A stretch of DNA of 64,000 nucleotides. It comes from an uncultured Tropicimonas sp. Lineage in GTDB: Bacteria; Pseudomonadota; Alphaproteobacteria; Rhodobacterales; Rhodobacteraceae. The notes below the pieces were generated by a model. The model made no database searches, was not told the DNA's origin, and saw only the letters and a list, made by a program, of their open reading frames with translations. A program made the translations under genes and the position numbers. The stretch spans positions 1-64,000 of the forward strand of contig CANLZY010000004.1 in the NCBI GenBank assembly GCA_947495685.1. Direction: 5' to 3'. Of this stretch, positions 56,221 through 64,000 are shown one piece after another. Numbering within the stretch: the stretch's first letter is position 1; each line of letters opens with the position of its first letter.

Positions 56221-57135
56221 ATGCCTCGGATTTCGGTGATCATCCCGCATTTCAATCAGCCTGAACACTTGCGGCGGTGCCTCATGGCGTTGGCGCCACA
56301 GCTTGTGGACGCTGATGGCGCGCGCACCGAAGTTCTGGTGATCGACAACGGTTCGGAGCAACTGCCGCTGGATGTCCTGTCCGGCTATCCCTTTGCGAGG
56401 CTGCTTGAGGAACGACTTTCCGGGCCCGGACCTGCGCGAAACAGAGGTGTTCGGGAGGCGACGGGCGACGTTCTGGCCTTTATCGATGCCGATTGTGTGG
56501 CCGACGCGGGTTGGCTGAACGCCATCCGGGCCCATGCCGCCGCCCACATGGATATACTAGGCGGCGACGTTCGGATTCTTCATGTGGATCCTGACCACCC
56601 AACGGTGTGGGAAGCTTACGAGAGCGAGTTCGCGTATCGAATGGAGCACTATATCCGTTCAAAAGGGTTTACCGGAACGGGCAACCTTGTGATCCGGCGC
56701 CCGGTCATGGACGACGTCGGGGAATTCGCTGGGATCGGTGTGGCGGAAGATCGGGACTGGGGCCGCCGGGCCGGTGAAAAAGGGTATGGGATCACTTGGG
56801 CTCCTGACATGGTGGCCTATCATCCGGCACGGGAGTCCTTTGCCGAACTTGCCCGCAAGTGGGATCGGCAGATCGCGCACGATCTTGAAGATCGGTTGTC
56901 CAGTGGCGATTCCTGGCGGCTTCGTTGGATCGTTCGCGCAGTGGCTCTGCCGGTGTCGCCGCTTGCCATGATTCCACGCATCCTGAAATCCGATCGGATC
57001 AACGGCGGTCTGCTTGGGCGTATCAAGGCCTTTGGGGGGCTCGTTGCTATCCGGTCCTACCGGGGGCTGGTCATGTTGCGCCTTGTCGTGCGGCCCGGCG
57101 TTGGGACCGCCGGCGACCATTGGCGCGCCCAGTAA
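56221..57135 (+). CDS. Family 2 glycosyltransferase
   Basis: The 304-residue enzyme has a GT-A fold: ISVIIPHFNQPEHLRRC at the N-terminus, VLVIDNGS, then the metal-binding DAD (D89-A-D91) in AFIDADC. The central part includes the FTGTGNLVIRR and GVAEDRDWGRRAGEKGYGI stretches, of the form seen in inverting GT2 enzymes. A hydrophobic segment near the C-terminus (about 235-255) may attach it to the membrane. It should add one sugar of the repeat unit. No clear ribosome binding site precedes ATG 56221. Confidence 0.86.
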   Translation: MPRISVIIPHFNQPEHLRRCLMALAPQLVDADGARTEVLVIDNGSEQLPLDVLSGYPFARLLEERLSGPGPARNRGVREATGDVLAFIDADCVADAGWLNAIRAHAAAHMDILGGDVRILHVDPDHPTVWEAYESEFAYRMEHYIRSKGFTGTGNLVIRRPVMDDVGEFAGIGVAEDRDWGRRAGEKGYGITWAPDMVAYHPARESFAELARKWDRQIAHDLEDRLSSGDSWRLRWIVRAVALPVSPLAMIPRILKSDRINGGLLGRIKAFGGLVAIRSYRGLVMLRLVVRPGVGTAGDHWRAQ

Positions 57136-57347
57136 GCGTTTGGCCGGACGCCGACGTGCCTCCAACCAGCGATCAAGAGTTGCGACCGTATGCGCATGGT
57201 GTTGCCTTACCGTGCGCGCGCTCAGGTTAGGAAACTCTAAACTTCTTTGACGAGTGTCCCCACGAGCGCCGCAGGCGTCGGAGGTCGACCAAGAACGGCT
57301 GATCACGGCATTTGAGGCATTTGTCGATTTGTTCCTTGGAGGTTTGC

Positions 57348-58388
57348 ATGGGGATTTACGCAGAGAGATCCGGAAGCACTCTTTTGGCCGGCGCGGTGGA
57401 TCCGCATGGCCGATCCCTGTTCGTGACGCGCGTCAACGGGCAGGCGCAATCGGACGGCCAACTCTACACGCTCGCGAACGGACTTGGCGGGTCGGTGTCT
57501 GTTTCGTCGGACGGTGTCGTGACATTTGACGACTCGACGACAACGCTGCCCGGAGCGGGGCAGACAGTGAACGCCGGCAGTTTCACCTATCGCCTGGGAA
57601 ATGGCGTCGCCGAGAGCCGAGCCTATTCCGTTCAGGTAGATCTGACCGGAAAATCGGCGGCCGCGACCTTCCCGGCATCTTCCATCATGGCGTTTGATAC
57701 CAATGAAGTGGTCACGGACGGGGCGAACCGTGTGTCGCAATGGACGGACCAGACCGGAAACGGTCACCACCTGTATCAGGATGTTGCCGAGAACCGCCCG
57801 TTGCTGTCGACAGACGCGAACGGCGCGCTTCGGATCCACCAGACGGGTTCCAATTTCGAACATCTGAAGATTCCACCATCGGGGGTTCCGAAAAACTCGC
57901 CGATCCACATGGTCTTCGCTTTCCGGGAAGATTCCGCACAGCGCGGCTATCTGATCACCAACCAGAATCAATTCCAGTACATCGGTCTTTGGTGGGAAAA
58001 CACCCAGGGCGTCAGTCCAATGCAGGAGGGCTCGGCGACATTCCTTGAGGCTCATGCGGGCGGACAGATCCTGACGCCGAGTTCATCGAAGGCAGATTTC
58101 GGGATAGCGCACCGAAACGGCAACGTTGCCATCTTGCGAGATCTGGTTATCCCTACCTCAGGGTCCTATCCTTGGCAGGACATGATCCTCTTGTCGTCGT
58201 TCGATCCTGCACTGTCGGCGTACCTCGCGACAAACAACCTGACCGGCGGCGTGTATGCCTTTGCGGTATTCACCGATTGGGCTGACGCCGAACAGGCCGA
58301 ACGTTGGGCCGTGGCGCAGGTTGCGTCGAACCGATCCCCGATCGCGGCGGATGTGATCCTGAATTTTGATGCTGGAGCAAATTCATGA
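57348..58388 (+). CDS. Cadherin-like module plus LamG-like domain protein
   Basis: This 346-residue protein of unknown function has two parts. Residues about 1-102 form a cadherin/VCBS-like beta module (LLAGAVDPHGRSLFVTRVNG, then a strand pair and GSFTYRLGNG). The rest resembles a LamG/concanavalin-like domain, with the landmark VSQWTDQTGNGHHLYQ followed by RPLL and a C-terminal WAVAQVASNRSP stretch. The N-terminal module is shared with the next protein. There is no Sec signal peptide and no cysteine, so secretion, if any, would need another route such as type I. ATG 57348 has TTGGAGG at good spacing. The stop overlaps the next start (ATGA). Confidence 0.75.
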   Translation: MGIYAERSGSTLLAGAVDPHGRSLFVTRVNGQAQSDGQLYTLANGLGGSVSVSSDGVVTFDDSTTTLPGAGQTVNAGSFTYRLGNGVAESRAYSVQVDLTGKSAAATFPASSIMAFDTNEVVTDGANRVSQWTDQTGNGHHLYQDVAENRPLLSTDANGALRIHQTGSNFEHLKIPPSGVPKNSPIHMVFAFREDSAQRGYLITNQNQFQYIGLWWENTQGVSPMQEGSATFLEAHAGGQILTPSSSKADFGIAHRNGNVAILRDLVIPTSGSYPWQDMILLSSFDPALSAYLATNNLTGGVYAFAVFTDWADAEQAERWAVAQVASNRSPIAADVILNFDAGANS

Positions 58389-61054
58389 CAGTTTACCCTG
58401 AAAAGGAAGGTCTTTCGCTCTTGACAGGGGCCTCGGACGCCGATGCAGACCCCATTTCCGTGCGGCGCATCAATGGCGAGGTTCCTGTGACCTGGCCGGT
58501 TACGGTGGTCCTGACTGTCGGAAGTGTGCTCGTCTATGAATCGGGCGTTGTCGAATACGAAGACGGCGGCGACCTTTCGGAACATCCGGACATCGGGTCC
58601 ACGCTGGCCAACGGGTCCTTCACGTTTGCGCTTTGGGACGGCGAGGAGGAAAGCGACGAGCAGACGGCGACCGTTGTGCTGCACGGCTCCGGTCTCGCGC
58701 CGTTTGTCTTGTGCCTGAGCCGCAACTTGATCTGTGATACACTTCCATCCGGCAGTGTGCTGGCCGAGATTGTCTCCCGCGGGACAGCCCCCATGATCTA
58801 TGAACTGGTCAGTTCGGACGGACTTCCGGTCACCGTGTTTGGTCAGGAACTGCGCACGACCGGGACCTTGGTGGCCGGCGACTACAGGCCGGTCTTGCGG
58901 GCAACCGGGAACACTGCGCCGGCGCTTGAGCTTCCCGTGCCTGTCGCGGTCAAGGCTTGGGGAGATGTTGTCTCAAAGGGGCAGTCAGATCCGTCTCTTG
59001 CGCCTGGCCCGAATGGCGAGGCGAGTTTTTTCTCGGTTCACGGAACCGAACTGTCCCCGCGTGGCAGCGGCATCTACCGCTATGTCGACGCTGCAGTTTC
59101 GGCGTCTGGAGGTGGGCTTTCGCCGGGGTCTGCTCTCAAGACGATCCAGGAAGCCGTTGATGCCGCCCAACGCGGGGACACGATCCTTGTGCGTGGCGGA
59201 GTGTACAGGGAAGCGGTGACGTTTGCGGATCGACTGACAACGGCCGGTGATCGTGTGACGATCGCGCGTTATGGCAGCGAAACCGTGGTCGTTTCCGGCG
59301 CCGATCCTTTGACGGGATGGGTCGCCTGCTCCAGCCAGACAGATGCGCGCAGCAATCCCAATTGGGCGCAGATGTTCCGCGTTACCGTTCCCTCCGGACA
59401 CCCTTTCGGCGCGCTTGCGTTCAACTTATGCCAGTCTGGCCGCATGATGCACCTGAACGTCTTGGGGGATGACAGCTTTTTCGGAACCAACACAGAGAAC
59501 ATGCTGTTCCGAAACTCTGTGCCGTCCTACCTGATGGCCCAAAGTTTCGACAACGTTATCGATGGCGGGGGAGCGTCGTACAACACTTTCGTTCTGACCG
59601 ACCCTGGGCGATTGAGCGGCTACACCGTGGATGACTTCAAAGACATCGTCATCGGATGGCACTATGGGGCCGGCGGCAACAACGTTTCGCTTGGGCATGC
59701 ACAGACCTTTGACCCCGCGACCGGGACGATTTCGACCTCGCAGTTCCAAGGATCAAGCCGCCTGGCGACCGGAGCCTATGTCATAATGAACGACGTCGCC
59801 CGCATCAATGCTCCGGGCCAGTGGGGATGGCGCAAGAACGCGGACGGCTCTCACGATTTGTGGTGCTGGCCATGGGATGCCACAAAGATGGACGAACTGG
59901 AGATCTCGTCCAGACGGTATGGCTTCAACCTGGCCAACTCCACAGGGACCGGGTTCTACGGCATCGATATCGTGCAACAATCCGGTGACAACCTGTTCCA
60001 GGGGCTTGGCATCGGGCAGGGCAGTCACAACGGCTCGCTACACGACGACAGCCTGATCGAGGAATGCTCGGCCAGGAGATTCACGCTCACCGTGTCTGAC
60101 ATCGGCCCGGCCGGATTGTCGCTTGCCTTGTCGAAACGTTCGACGATGCGCAACAACACGGTTGAAGAGATGCAGGACGGGATCGGGATGTTCGTCGTGA
60201 CGCCGGCGCTGAATGCCGGTGGCGCGGTGGAGACCTTGGGAGCGTTCGTCACTGAAAACATCATTCGGCGCACCGGATCGACAGGCATGAAGGTCTATGG
60301 TGCCGAGAATAGTGTGGTCGCGTTCAATGAAATCCGCGAAGTGTTCGGAGCCCACGGCAACGGGATGTCGAACTATCTCGGCTGCTACAACCTGATCGTG
60401 TTCGGAAACATCATTCGCACCGGCTCGGGTATCGGGTTGACCCATCAGGACGGTACCAACATCTGGTACCTGATGAATGATATCCAATCCCCGGCTGGTG
60501 AGGCGCAGGGACGTGGCCTCGAAAACAACAGTCGACGATCATTCGGAGACTATCCGGCTGCGGACCCCCGCGCGGGGGTGATTGTTGTCTCAAACAACAC
60601 GGTGGGACCATCGGACGGGCAACAGGTTCCGGGCGGTGGCAACGCGATCATTGTCGGGAAGACCGGCAATACCACGCACCATACGATCAACAATGTTGCC
60701 TTCGGGAGCTGTGATGCGAACCTGGGAACGGGGGGTACCGACACGATCATCGGCACCCAAAGCGGCAACGTGTTGTGTGGCCTGGCGCAAGGGCAAACCT
60801 TTCGGGATCTGTTCTTCGCGGGTGGGTTGAACTCGTATTTCTCAGCTCCGTCGGCGCTGTTTGTGGACTGGCGAAACGACAATTACCTGCCACTGCCGTC
60901 TGGTCCGCTGGAGCAACTCGGCGTGGACTGGAGCAGCAACCTGCCCAGTGGGCCATGGCTGGACGCGCTTGGGTTCGACCTGAACCGGGATTGTCTGGGG
61001 CGCAGTTTCGACCCGGTGACCGAGATGCCGACGGGCGCCTATCTGCCGGCCTGA
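58385..61054 (+). CDS. Right-handed beta-helix protein with cadherin-like N-terminus, candidate polysaccharide-active enzyme
   Basis: The 889-residue protein starts with a cadherin-like module (about 1-102) related to the module of the preceding protein, has a short linker domain (about 103-215) and then a long parallel beta-helix (about 225-820). The helix begins with the usual entry ALKTIQEAVDAAQRGDTILVRGGVYREAVTF and shows repeated Asn-rich turns (NNTVEEM, NIIRRTGS, NEIREV, GNIIRTG, SNNTVGPS). Such helices are typical of polysaccharide lyases, epimerases and depolymerases; the catalytic residues cannot be assigned. No signal peptide is visible. Its coupling to the LamG-like gene and place in an exopolysaccharide locus suggest that it modifies, cleaves or decorates the polysaccharide. 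A perfect hairpin follows the gene. Confidence 0.8.
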   Translation: MTVYPEKEGLSLLTGASDADADPISVRRINGEVPVTWPVTVVLTVGSVLVYESGVVEYEDGGDLSEHPDIGSTLANGSFTFALWDGEEESDEQTATVVLHGSGLAPFVLCLSRNLICDTLPSGSVLAEIVSRGTAPMIYELVSSDGLPVTVFGQELRTTGTLVAGDYRPVLRATGNTAPALELPVPVAVKAWGDVVSKGQSDPSLAPGPNGEASFFSVHGTELSPRGSGIYRYVDAAVSASGGGLSPGSALKTIQEAVDAAQRGDTILVRGGVYREAVTFADRLTTAGDRVTIARYGSETVVVSGADPLTGWVACSSQTDARSNPNWAQMFRVTVPSGHPFGALAFNLCQSGRMMHLNVLGDDSFFGTNTENMLFRNSVPSYLMAQSFDNVIDGGGASYNTFVLTDPGRLSGYTVDDFKDIVIGWHYGAGGNNVSLGHAQTFDPATGTISTSQFQGSSRLATGAYVIMNDVARINAPGQWGWRKNADGSHDLWCWPWDATKMDELEISSRRYGFNLANSTGTGFYGIDIVQQSGDNLFQGLGIGQGSHNGSLHDDSLIEECSARRFTLTVSDIGPAGLSLALSKRSTMRNNTVEEMQDGIGMFVVTPALNAGGAVETLGAFVTENIIRRTGSTGMKVYGAENSVVAFNEIREVFGAHGNGMSNYLGCYNLIVFGNIIRTGSGIGLTHQDGTNIWYLMNDIQSPAGEAQGRGLENNSRRSFGDYPAADPRAGVIVVSNNTVGPSDGQQVPGGGNAIIVGKTGNTTHHTINNVAFGSCDANLGTGGTDTIIGTQSGNVLCGLAQGQTFRDLFFAGGLNSYFSAPSALFVDWRNDNYLPLPSGPLEQLGVDWSSNLPSGPWLDALGFDLNRDCLGRSFDPVTEMPTGAYLPA

Positions 61055-61062
61055 TACCACCA

Positions 61063-61085
61063 TCGAACCGGAAGCTCCGGTTCGA
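61063..61085. terminator. Perfect hairpin between convergent genes
   Basis: A perfect 10-bp stem, TCGAACCGGA (61063-61072) with TCCGGTTCGA (61076-61085), closes a 3-nt loop AGC. It lies between the stop of the beta-helix gene and that of the convergent UbiA-type gene, so it may serve both strands. No T-run follows. Confidence 0.65.
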
Positions 61086-61109
61086 CCTCTCACCCAGATG
61101 CGCTCGTCG

Positions 61110-62543
61110 TCACAGATATGTGGCGACGAGCGTAATTGCGACAAGCAGGCCTGCGCAGATCCGGCTGGTTGAGTCCTTGAAGGCAAACACCACCGGGTCG
61201 TCATCCATCTGGCCGCGATGGGTGAGCATCACATTGCGGCTTATCCAGAACAACAGTACCGGGCAAGTGAACCACATCCAGAGCGGGGACTTGTACAGCA
61301 CGGTCACCACCGGAGAGCTCACATAAAGTGCCATGACCAGAACGGCGACGTAACCGGAAGTCAACGCCATGCCGGAGACGATCGGCAGGTCAGTGGTAAG
61401 GTAGGCACGTCCCGAAGCCCCGGCGCGACCGGCCTGAATGTCGCTTGTCAGTTCCGCCTGGCGCTTGATGGCTGCAAGGGACAGGAAGAGGAACGATGAA
61501 AACGCCAGCAGCCAAGGAGATAGGCTGACATCGGTCGCCACTGCGCCCGCGATGATCCTGAGTGTATAGAGGCCTGCAAGCGTACAGATGTCGATGACCA
61601 GTTGGCGTTTCAGCGACAGCGAATAGGCTGTTGTCAGGGCGAAATAGCCGATCAGAATACCGACGAATTGCATCGGCAGGAACACCACGGCGATCAGAAC
61701 ACCACCAAGAAGCAGCGCAGGCGCAAGCAGCGATCCGTGCAGGAGCTTCATTTTGCCGGAGGGAAGTGGCCGGTTGCGTTTGCGCGGGTGCGCCCGGTCG
61801 GCCGCCAGATCCAGCAGGTCGTTGAGCAGGTAGACGCTGGACGCGACCATGCTGAAGGTCACGAACGCCATGATTGCGGCAAACCAGTTCGAGGCCGTCA
61901 GGGCATGCGCCATGATCATCGGCAGAAAGATCAGGATGTTCTTGGCCCACTGGTGTGGACGTAGTGCCTTCAACCAGGACCGGCTTGGTCCGGCAGCGCC
62001 AGGATCGCCCAGATGCAAGACATCCGCGGATTGTGCCTCGGTCGCCGTCCGCAACGACATTGGCGCATCCACCGTGATGGTGCGTGACGCGTGTTTCCAG
62101 ACCTCCAGATCCGCCGGGTTGTCGCCGGCGTAGTCAAACGCCGCTTCGCCATAATGCTCGATCAGGAAGTTGGCCTTGGCTGTCCCCTTCAGGTTGAGAT
62201 CACCGTCTGACGCGTGGACCTCGTCAAAGACCCCAAGGTGGTCGGCAACCTGTTGGGCAAGCCTGCGATCTGTTGCGGTGACAAGCGCCACTCGACCGCC
62301 GGCCTTTCGATGCTGCTCGATCAGGTCGAGCACCTCGGGATTGTATGGCAGGCTGGCCGGATCGACCATGGACTCACGGGCCAGGACTTCCTTGAAGGCC
62401 GCCTTGCCGCGGGGCAGGGCGAGCAAGGCCCGTGCCGCAGCAAGGGCGTTGCCGGAGGCGACATTCCACCAGCTTTCCAGCAGCATATCGCTCCTGATCA
62501 GGGTCCCGTCCAGATCGACGGCCAATAGTCTGGTGTGTGACAT
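61110..62543 (-). CDS. HAD-hydrolase/UbiA-prenyltransferase fusion
   Basis: This 477-residue bifunctional protein has a HAD-type phosphatase half (about 1-190) with nucleophile motif AVDLDGTLIRSD, VTATD and YAGDNPADLEVW. The membrane half (about 200-477) is of the UbiA family, with RPHQWAKNILIF and NDLLDLAADRAHPRKRNRPL holding the polyprenyl diphosphate-binding Asp residues and a second region with DICTLAGLYTLRIIAGA. The UbiA half resembles decaprenylphosphoryl-5-phosphoribose synthase, and the HAD half could remove the 5-phosphate, giving a polyprenyl-phosphate pentose donor. That reading is inference. It lies minus-strand, convergent to the exopolysaccharide genes. Confidence 0.85.
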   Translation of the reverse strand: MSHTRLLAVDLDGTLIRSDMLLESWWNVASGNALAAARALLALPRGKAAFKEVLARESMVDPASLPYNPEVLDLIEQHRKAGGRVALVTATDRRLAQQVADHLGVFDEVHASDGDLNLKGTAKANFLIEHYGEAAFDYAGDNPADLEVWKHASRTITVDAPMSLRTATEAQSADVLHLGDPGAAGPSRSWLKALRPHQWAKNILIFLPMIMAHALTASNWFAAIMAFVTFSMVASSVYLLNDLLDLAADRAHPRKRNRPLPSGKMKLLHGSLLAPALLLGGVLIAVVFLPMQFVGILIGYFALTTAYSLSLKRQLVIDICTLAGLYTLRIIAGAVATDVSLSPWLLAFSSFLFLSLAAIKRQAELTSDIQAGRAGASGRAYLTTDLPIVSGMALTSGYVAVLVMALYVSSPVVTVLYKSPLWMWFTCPVLLFWISRNVMLTHRGQMDDDPVVFAFKDSTSRICAGLLVAITLVATYL

Positions 62544-62814
62544 TGTTCTGACTATCCTGCTGACCGGACCCTGAACGGGCGGGTCTTGAAACCGGACCGA
62601 TCCCGGGTGGTCAGCGCCGGGATGGGTTTGAAATGAGGCACCTTGGTCTTTCTGCTCGTCGAAATCGTCTGCTTGTCTTGCCGGGAAACGTCATTCTATT
62701 CCCCGGGCGGTTTCGTTGGAGTCTGACCGTTTCCCGTATTGGTGGCAAAGCGTCGGGAGCGACCTGGACGGATTTTTGCGACAATGGTGGTGTGGGCGTC
62801 ACAATGCGGCGGGT
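62544..62814. other. Gap upstream of the HAD-UbiA gene
   Basis: This 271-base stretch between the PHP gene stop and the HAD-UbiA start probably holds a promoter for the latter. A 61-codon plus-strand frame lies here but has no ribosome binding site, and no gene is called. Confidence 0.35.
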
Positions 62815-63546
62815 CTAACTCCTCCGAAGCAGCCTGATGCCATTGCGACGCGCGCGTTCCAGTCGATCATGAACGCCGGTTCTGGGTTGTCCGTCCGGAG
62901 CCAACAGGCTTTCATACAGCGCCTCCGGCACAATCGCTCCATCCCTGAGGCCAGCGACAAGTGCGGTTTCCAGAGGCAGGTCACCTGCCACGGAGACACG
63001 GTTGAACAGCGGGTAGACGTGGCGCATGCGATGAAAGTCGATGCCCACCGTCGCCGGCAGGCCGGTGTCCCTGATCAGGTCGCGCGCCTCCCGACCGATG
63101 GTCAGCCCGTCGGATTTCCGGTTCCACAGTTCGATAGCCGAAAGGTACGGGACCCACGCCGGGTCGAACAGGTCATAGGCGTTCCGTCGAACGGGGTGGG
63201 CAAAGACCGCAACCCCGTTGCTGGAACGGACCGCCTCAAGGGTTTCCATCACGGGGTGATGTTCCGACAGGAACCGGTCAAGCCCCCATGTCAGGATGTG
63301 GACGTCGTTGTCGGGGCAGGAATACTCGATACCGGGAACGATCCGGCAGAGTCGGGTCGAGGCCTGGGCACAGGCTGCCCTGTATTCATCGTAGCGGTCT
63401 GGCGAAAACCCTGTGTCATGCTCCGTCATCATCACCGCACGGGCTCCCATGGCCCCGAACAACCGGGCGATTTTGGCAAGCGACCAGTGGCCATCATAGG
63501 ACCAGGTCGAATGGGCATGCAGGACGGCGCGAACCGTTCGGGTCAT
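62815..63546 (-). CDS. PHP-domain metal-dependent phosphoesterase
   Basis: The 243-residue cytoplasmic protein of the PHP superfamily carries the expected metal-binding motifs: LHAHSTWSYDG near the N-terminus, MTEHDTG, GIEYSCPDNDVHIL, VFAHPVRR and GIDFHRM. Relatives include histidinol phosphatase-like and nuclease-associated PHP domains; here a free-standing phosphoesterase is most likely. Its ATG overlaps the stop of the ATP-grasp gene (ATGA), so the two are coupled. Substrate unknown. Confidence 0.85.
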   Translation of the reverse strand: MTRTVRAVLHAHSTWSYDGHWSLAKIARLFGAMGARAVMMTEHDTGFSPDRYDEYRAACAQASTRLCRIVPGIEYSCPDNDVHILTWGLDRFLSEHHPVMETLEAVRSSNGVAVFAHPVRRNAYDLFDPAWVPYLSAIELWNRKSDGLTIGREARDLIRDTGLPATVGIDFHRMRHVYPLFNRVSVAGDLPLETALVAGLRDGAIVPEALYESLLAPDGQPRTGVHDRLERARRNGIRLLRRS

Positions 63547-64000
63547 GAGCGGGCCTTTCCAATCGTCTTGCGGACCGTGTGGAGGGCATCGCGGATGTAG
63601 TATCGTGGAAACTCAGGATCGAAATTGTAAAAACCGGGTCCGCGTCCGGGACGCAGCGCACCGGTGACCGCACTTGAAAGGCTGGGCCAGTCCTGTCGGT
63701 GAAAGTCGCTCTTGGGGCCGCGCAACGTGAACAGAACCTGCAACAGGTCGCGCCCGAGGTGACGCACTTCCAAGGGCACCTCGGAGCGGGCCGGAACCGT
63801 CGGTTTGAATGTCGGGTCCTGCGCCAACTCGACCGCCCAGGCCGGATACTCCAACCCTTGCCGGCGGGCCAGGGCAAGCGAGCCCCACATCCGGCCATTC
63901 AGCTCCATGAACCAGTCGGTTCCGTCCGCATCGGTCAGGAACTCCATCATGAACGGGCCACGCCAGCCGATGACCTGCAGGAACAGAGACACGCCTTCAC
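63543..64000 (-). CDS. ATP-grasp domain protein, C-terminal part (cut by the window end)
   Basis: Only the last about 152 residues are in the window; the frame runs off the right edge, so the N-terminus is missing. The visible part holds the ATP-grasp metal-binding motif in MMEFLTDADGTDWFMELNGRMWGSLALARRQG (core EFLTDADG and MELNGR), followed by a C-terminal tail. A GTG at 63992 would make a short protein but would cut the ATP-grasp fold, so a longer gene is likely. It is coupled to the PHP gene. Such enzymes join a carboxylate to an amine or other nucleophile using ATP; the substrate here is unknown. Confidence 0.78.
   Translation of the reverse strand, partial: EGVSLFLQVIGWRGPFMMEFLTDADGTDWFMELNGRMWGSLALARRQGLEYPAWAVELAQDPTFKPTVPARSEVPLEVRHLGRDLLQVLFTLRGPKSDFHRQDWPSLSSAVTGALRPGRGPGFYNFDPEFPRYYIRDALHTVRKTIGKARS

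Noticed and set aside
62633-62818. 61-codon plus-strand frame
   Set aside because: No ribosome binding site, no similarity to known small proteins, and it runs into the end of the PHP gene.
1-64000. Searches by eye for tRNA, rRNA, CRISPR arrays, insertion sequences and att sites
   Set aside because: No cloverleaf-type T-arm sequences, regular repeat arrays, transposase genes or flanking repeats were found.

Overview
The window looks like a chromosomal segment of a marine alphaproteobacterium of the Rhodobacterales (Roseobacter group). The evidence is the divergent RegB / SenC-RegA redox module, the formate dehydrogenase with a fused NuoE/NuoF-type subunit, the alphaproteobacterial AddAB recombination nuclease, a flagellar gene order seen in this order, CtrA-type boxes and high GC. 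No rRNA, tRNA, CRISPR array or insertion sequence was found.

Layout. (1) 0.4-9.8 kb, one-carbon and anaplerotic metabolism: formate dehydrogenase beta (fused) and alpha subunits, PEP carboxylase (minus strand) and formate-tetrahydrofolate ligase. (2) 10-13.9 kb: an HD hydrolase, a small lipoprotein, and regA, senC and regB. (3) 14-24.8 kb, plus strand: a PAS-domain protein probably equivalent to DivL, preceded by a perfect CtrA box; then the tightly packed tsaE-amgK-murU-addB-addA run and trxA, closed by a strong hairpin. (4) 25-36.5 kb, flagellum: a lytic transglycosylase with flhA-fliR-flhB-(FliJ-like) on the plus strand, converging on motB-flgE-flgK-flgL-flgI on the minus strand. (5) 36.5-64 kb: a large exosortase-associated exopolysaccharide locus that runs to the window end.

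The exopolysaccharide locus has a divergent core. On the minus strand lie a PEP-CTERM-locus-type ATPase, a Wzz-like chain-length protein and a tyrosine autokinase. On the plus strand lie an ExoY-like priming sugar transferase, a TPR lipoprotein (PrsT type), a Wza-like export protein, an outer-membrane beta-barrel protein and an exosortase fused to an EpsI domain. These are followed by a rhomboid protease, a phosphoesterase, an Alg14/Alg13-like split glycosyltransferase, the dTDP-rhamnose genes (rfbC, B, D, A) with a Wzx flippase among them, and a GT2 glycosyltransferase. The expected logic is priming on a lipid carrier, extension with rhamnose and other sugars, flipping, and export under Wzz/kinase control. 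No Wzy polymerase is visible in the window.

The least familiar part is 55.1-61.1 kb. Two coupled small beta-rich proteins are followed by two coupled larger proteins (a LamG-like protein and an 889-residue beta-helix protein). The larger two share an N-terminal cadherin-like module, and none of the four has a recognisable signal peptide. Beyond a perfect hairpin, on the minus strand, come a HAD-UbiA fusion, a PHP phosphoesterase and an ATP-grasp protein cut by the window end. Matches to the CtrA consensus upstream of the PAS gene, upstream of flgE and in the divergent exopolysaccharide promoter region suggest that motility and exopolysaccharide production may share CtrA control; this is inference.
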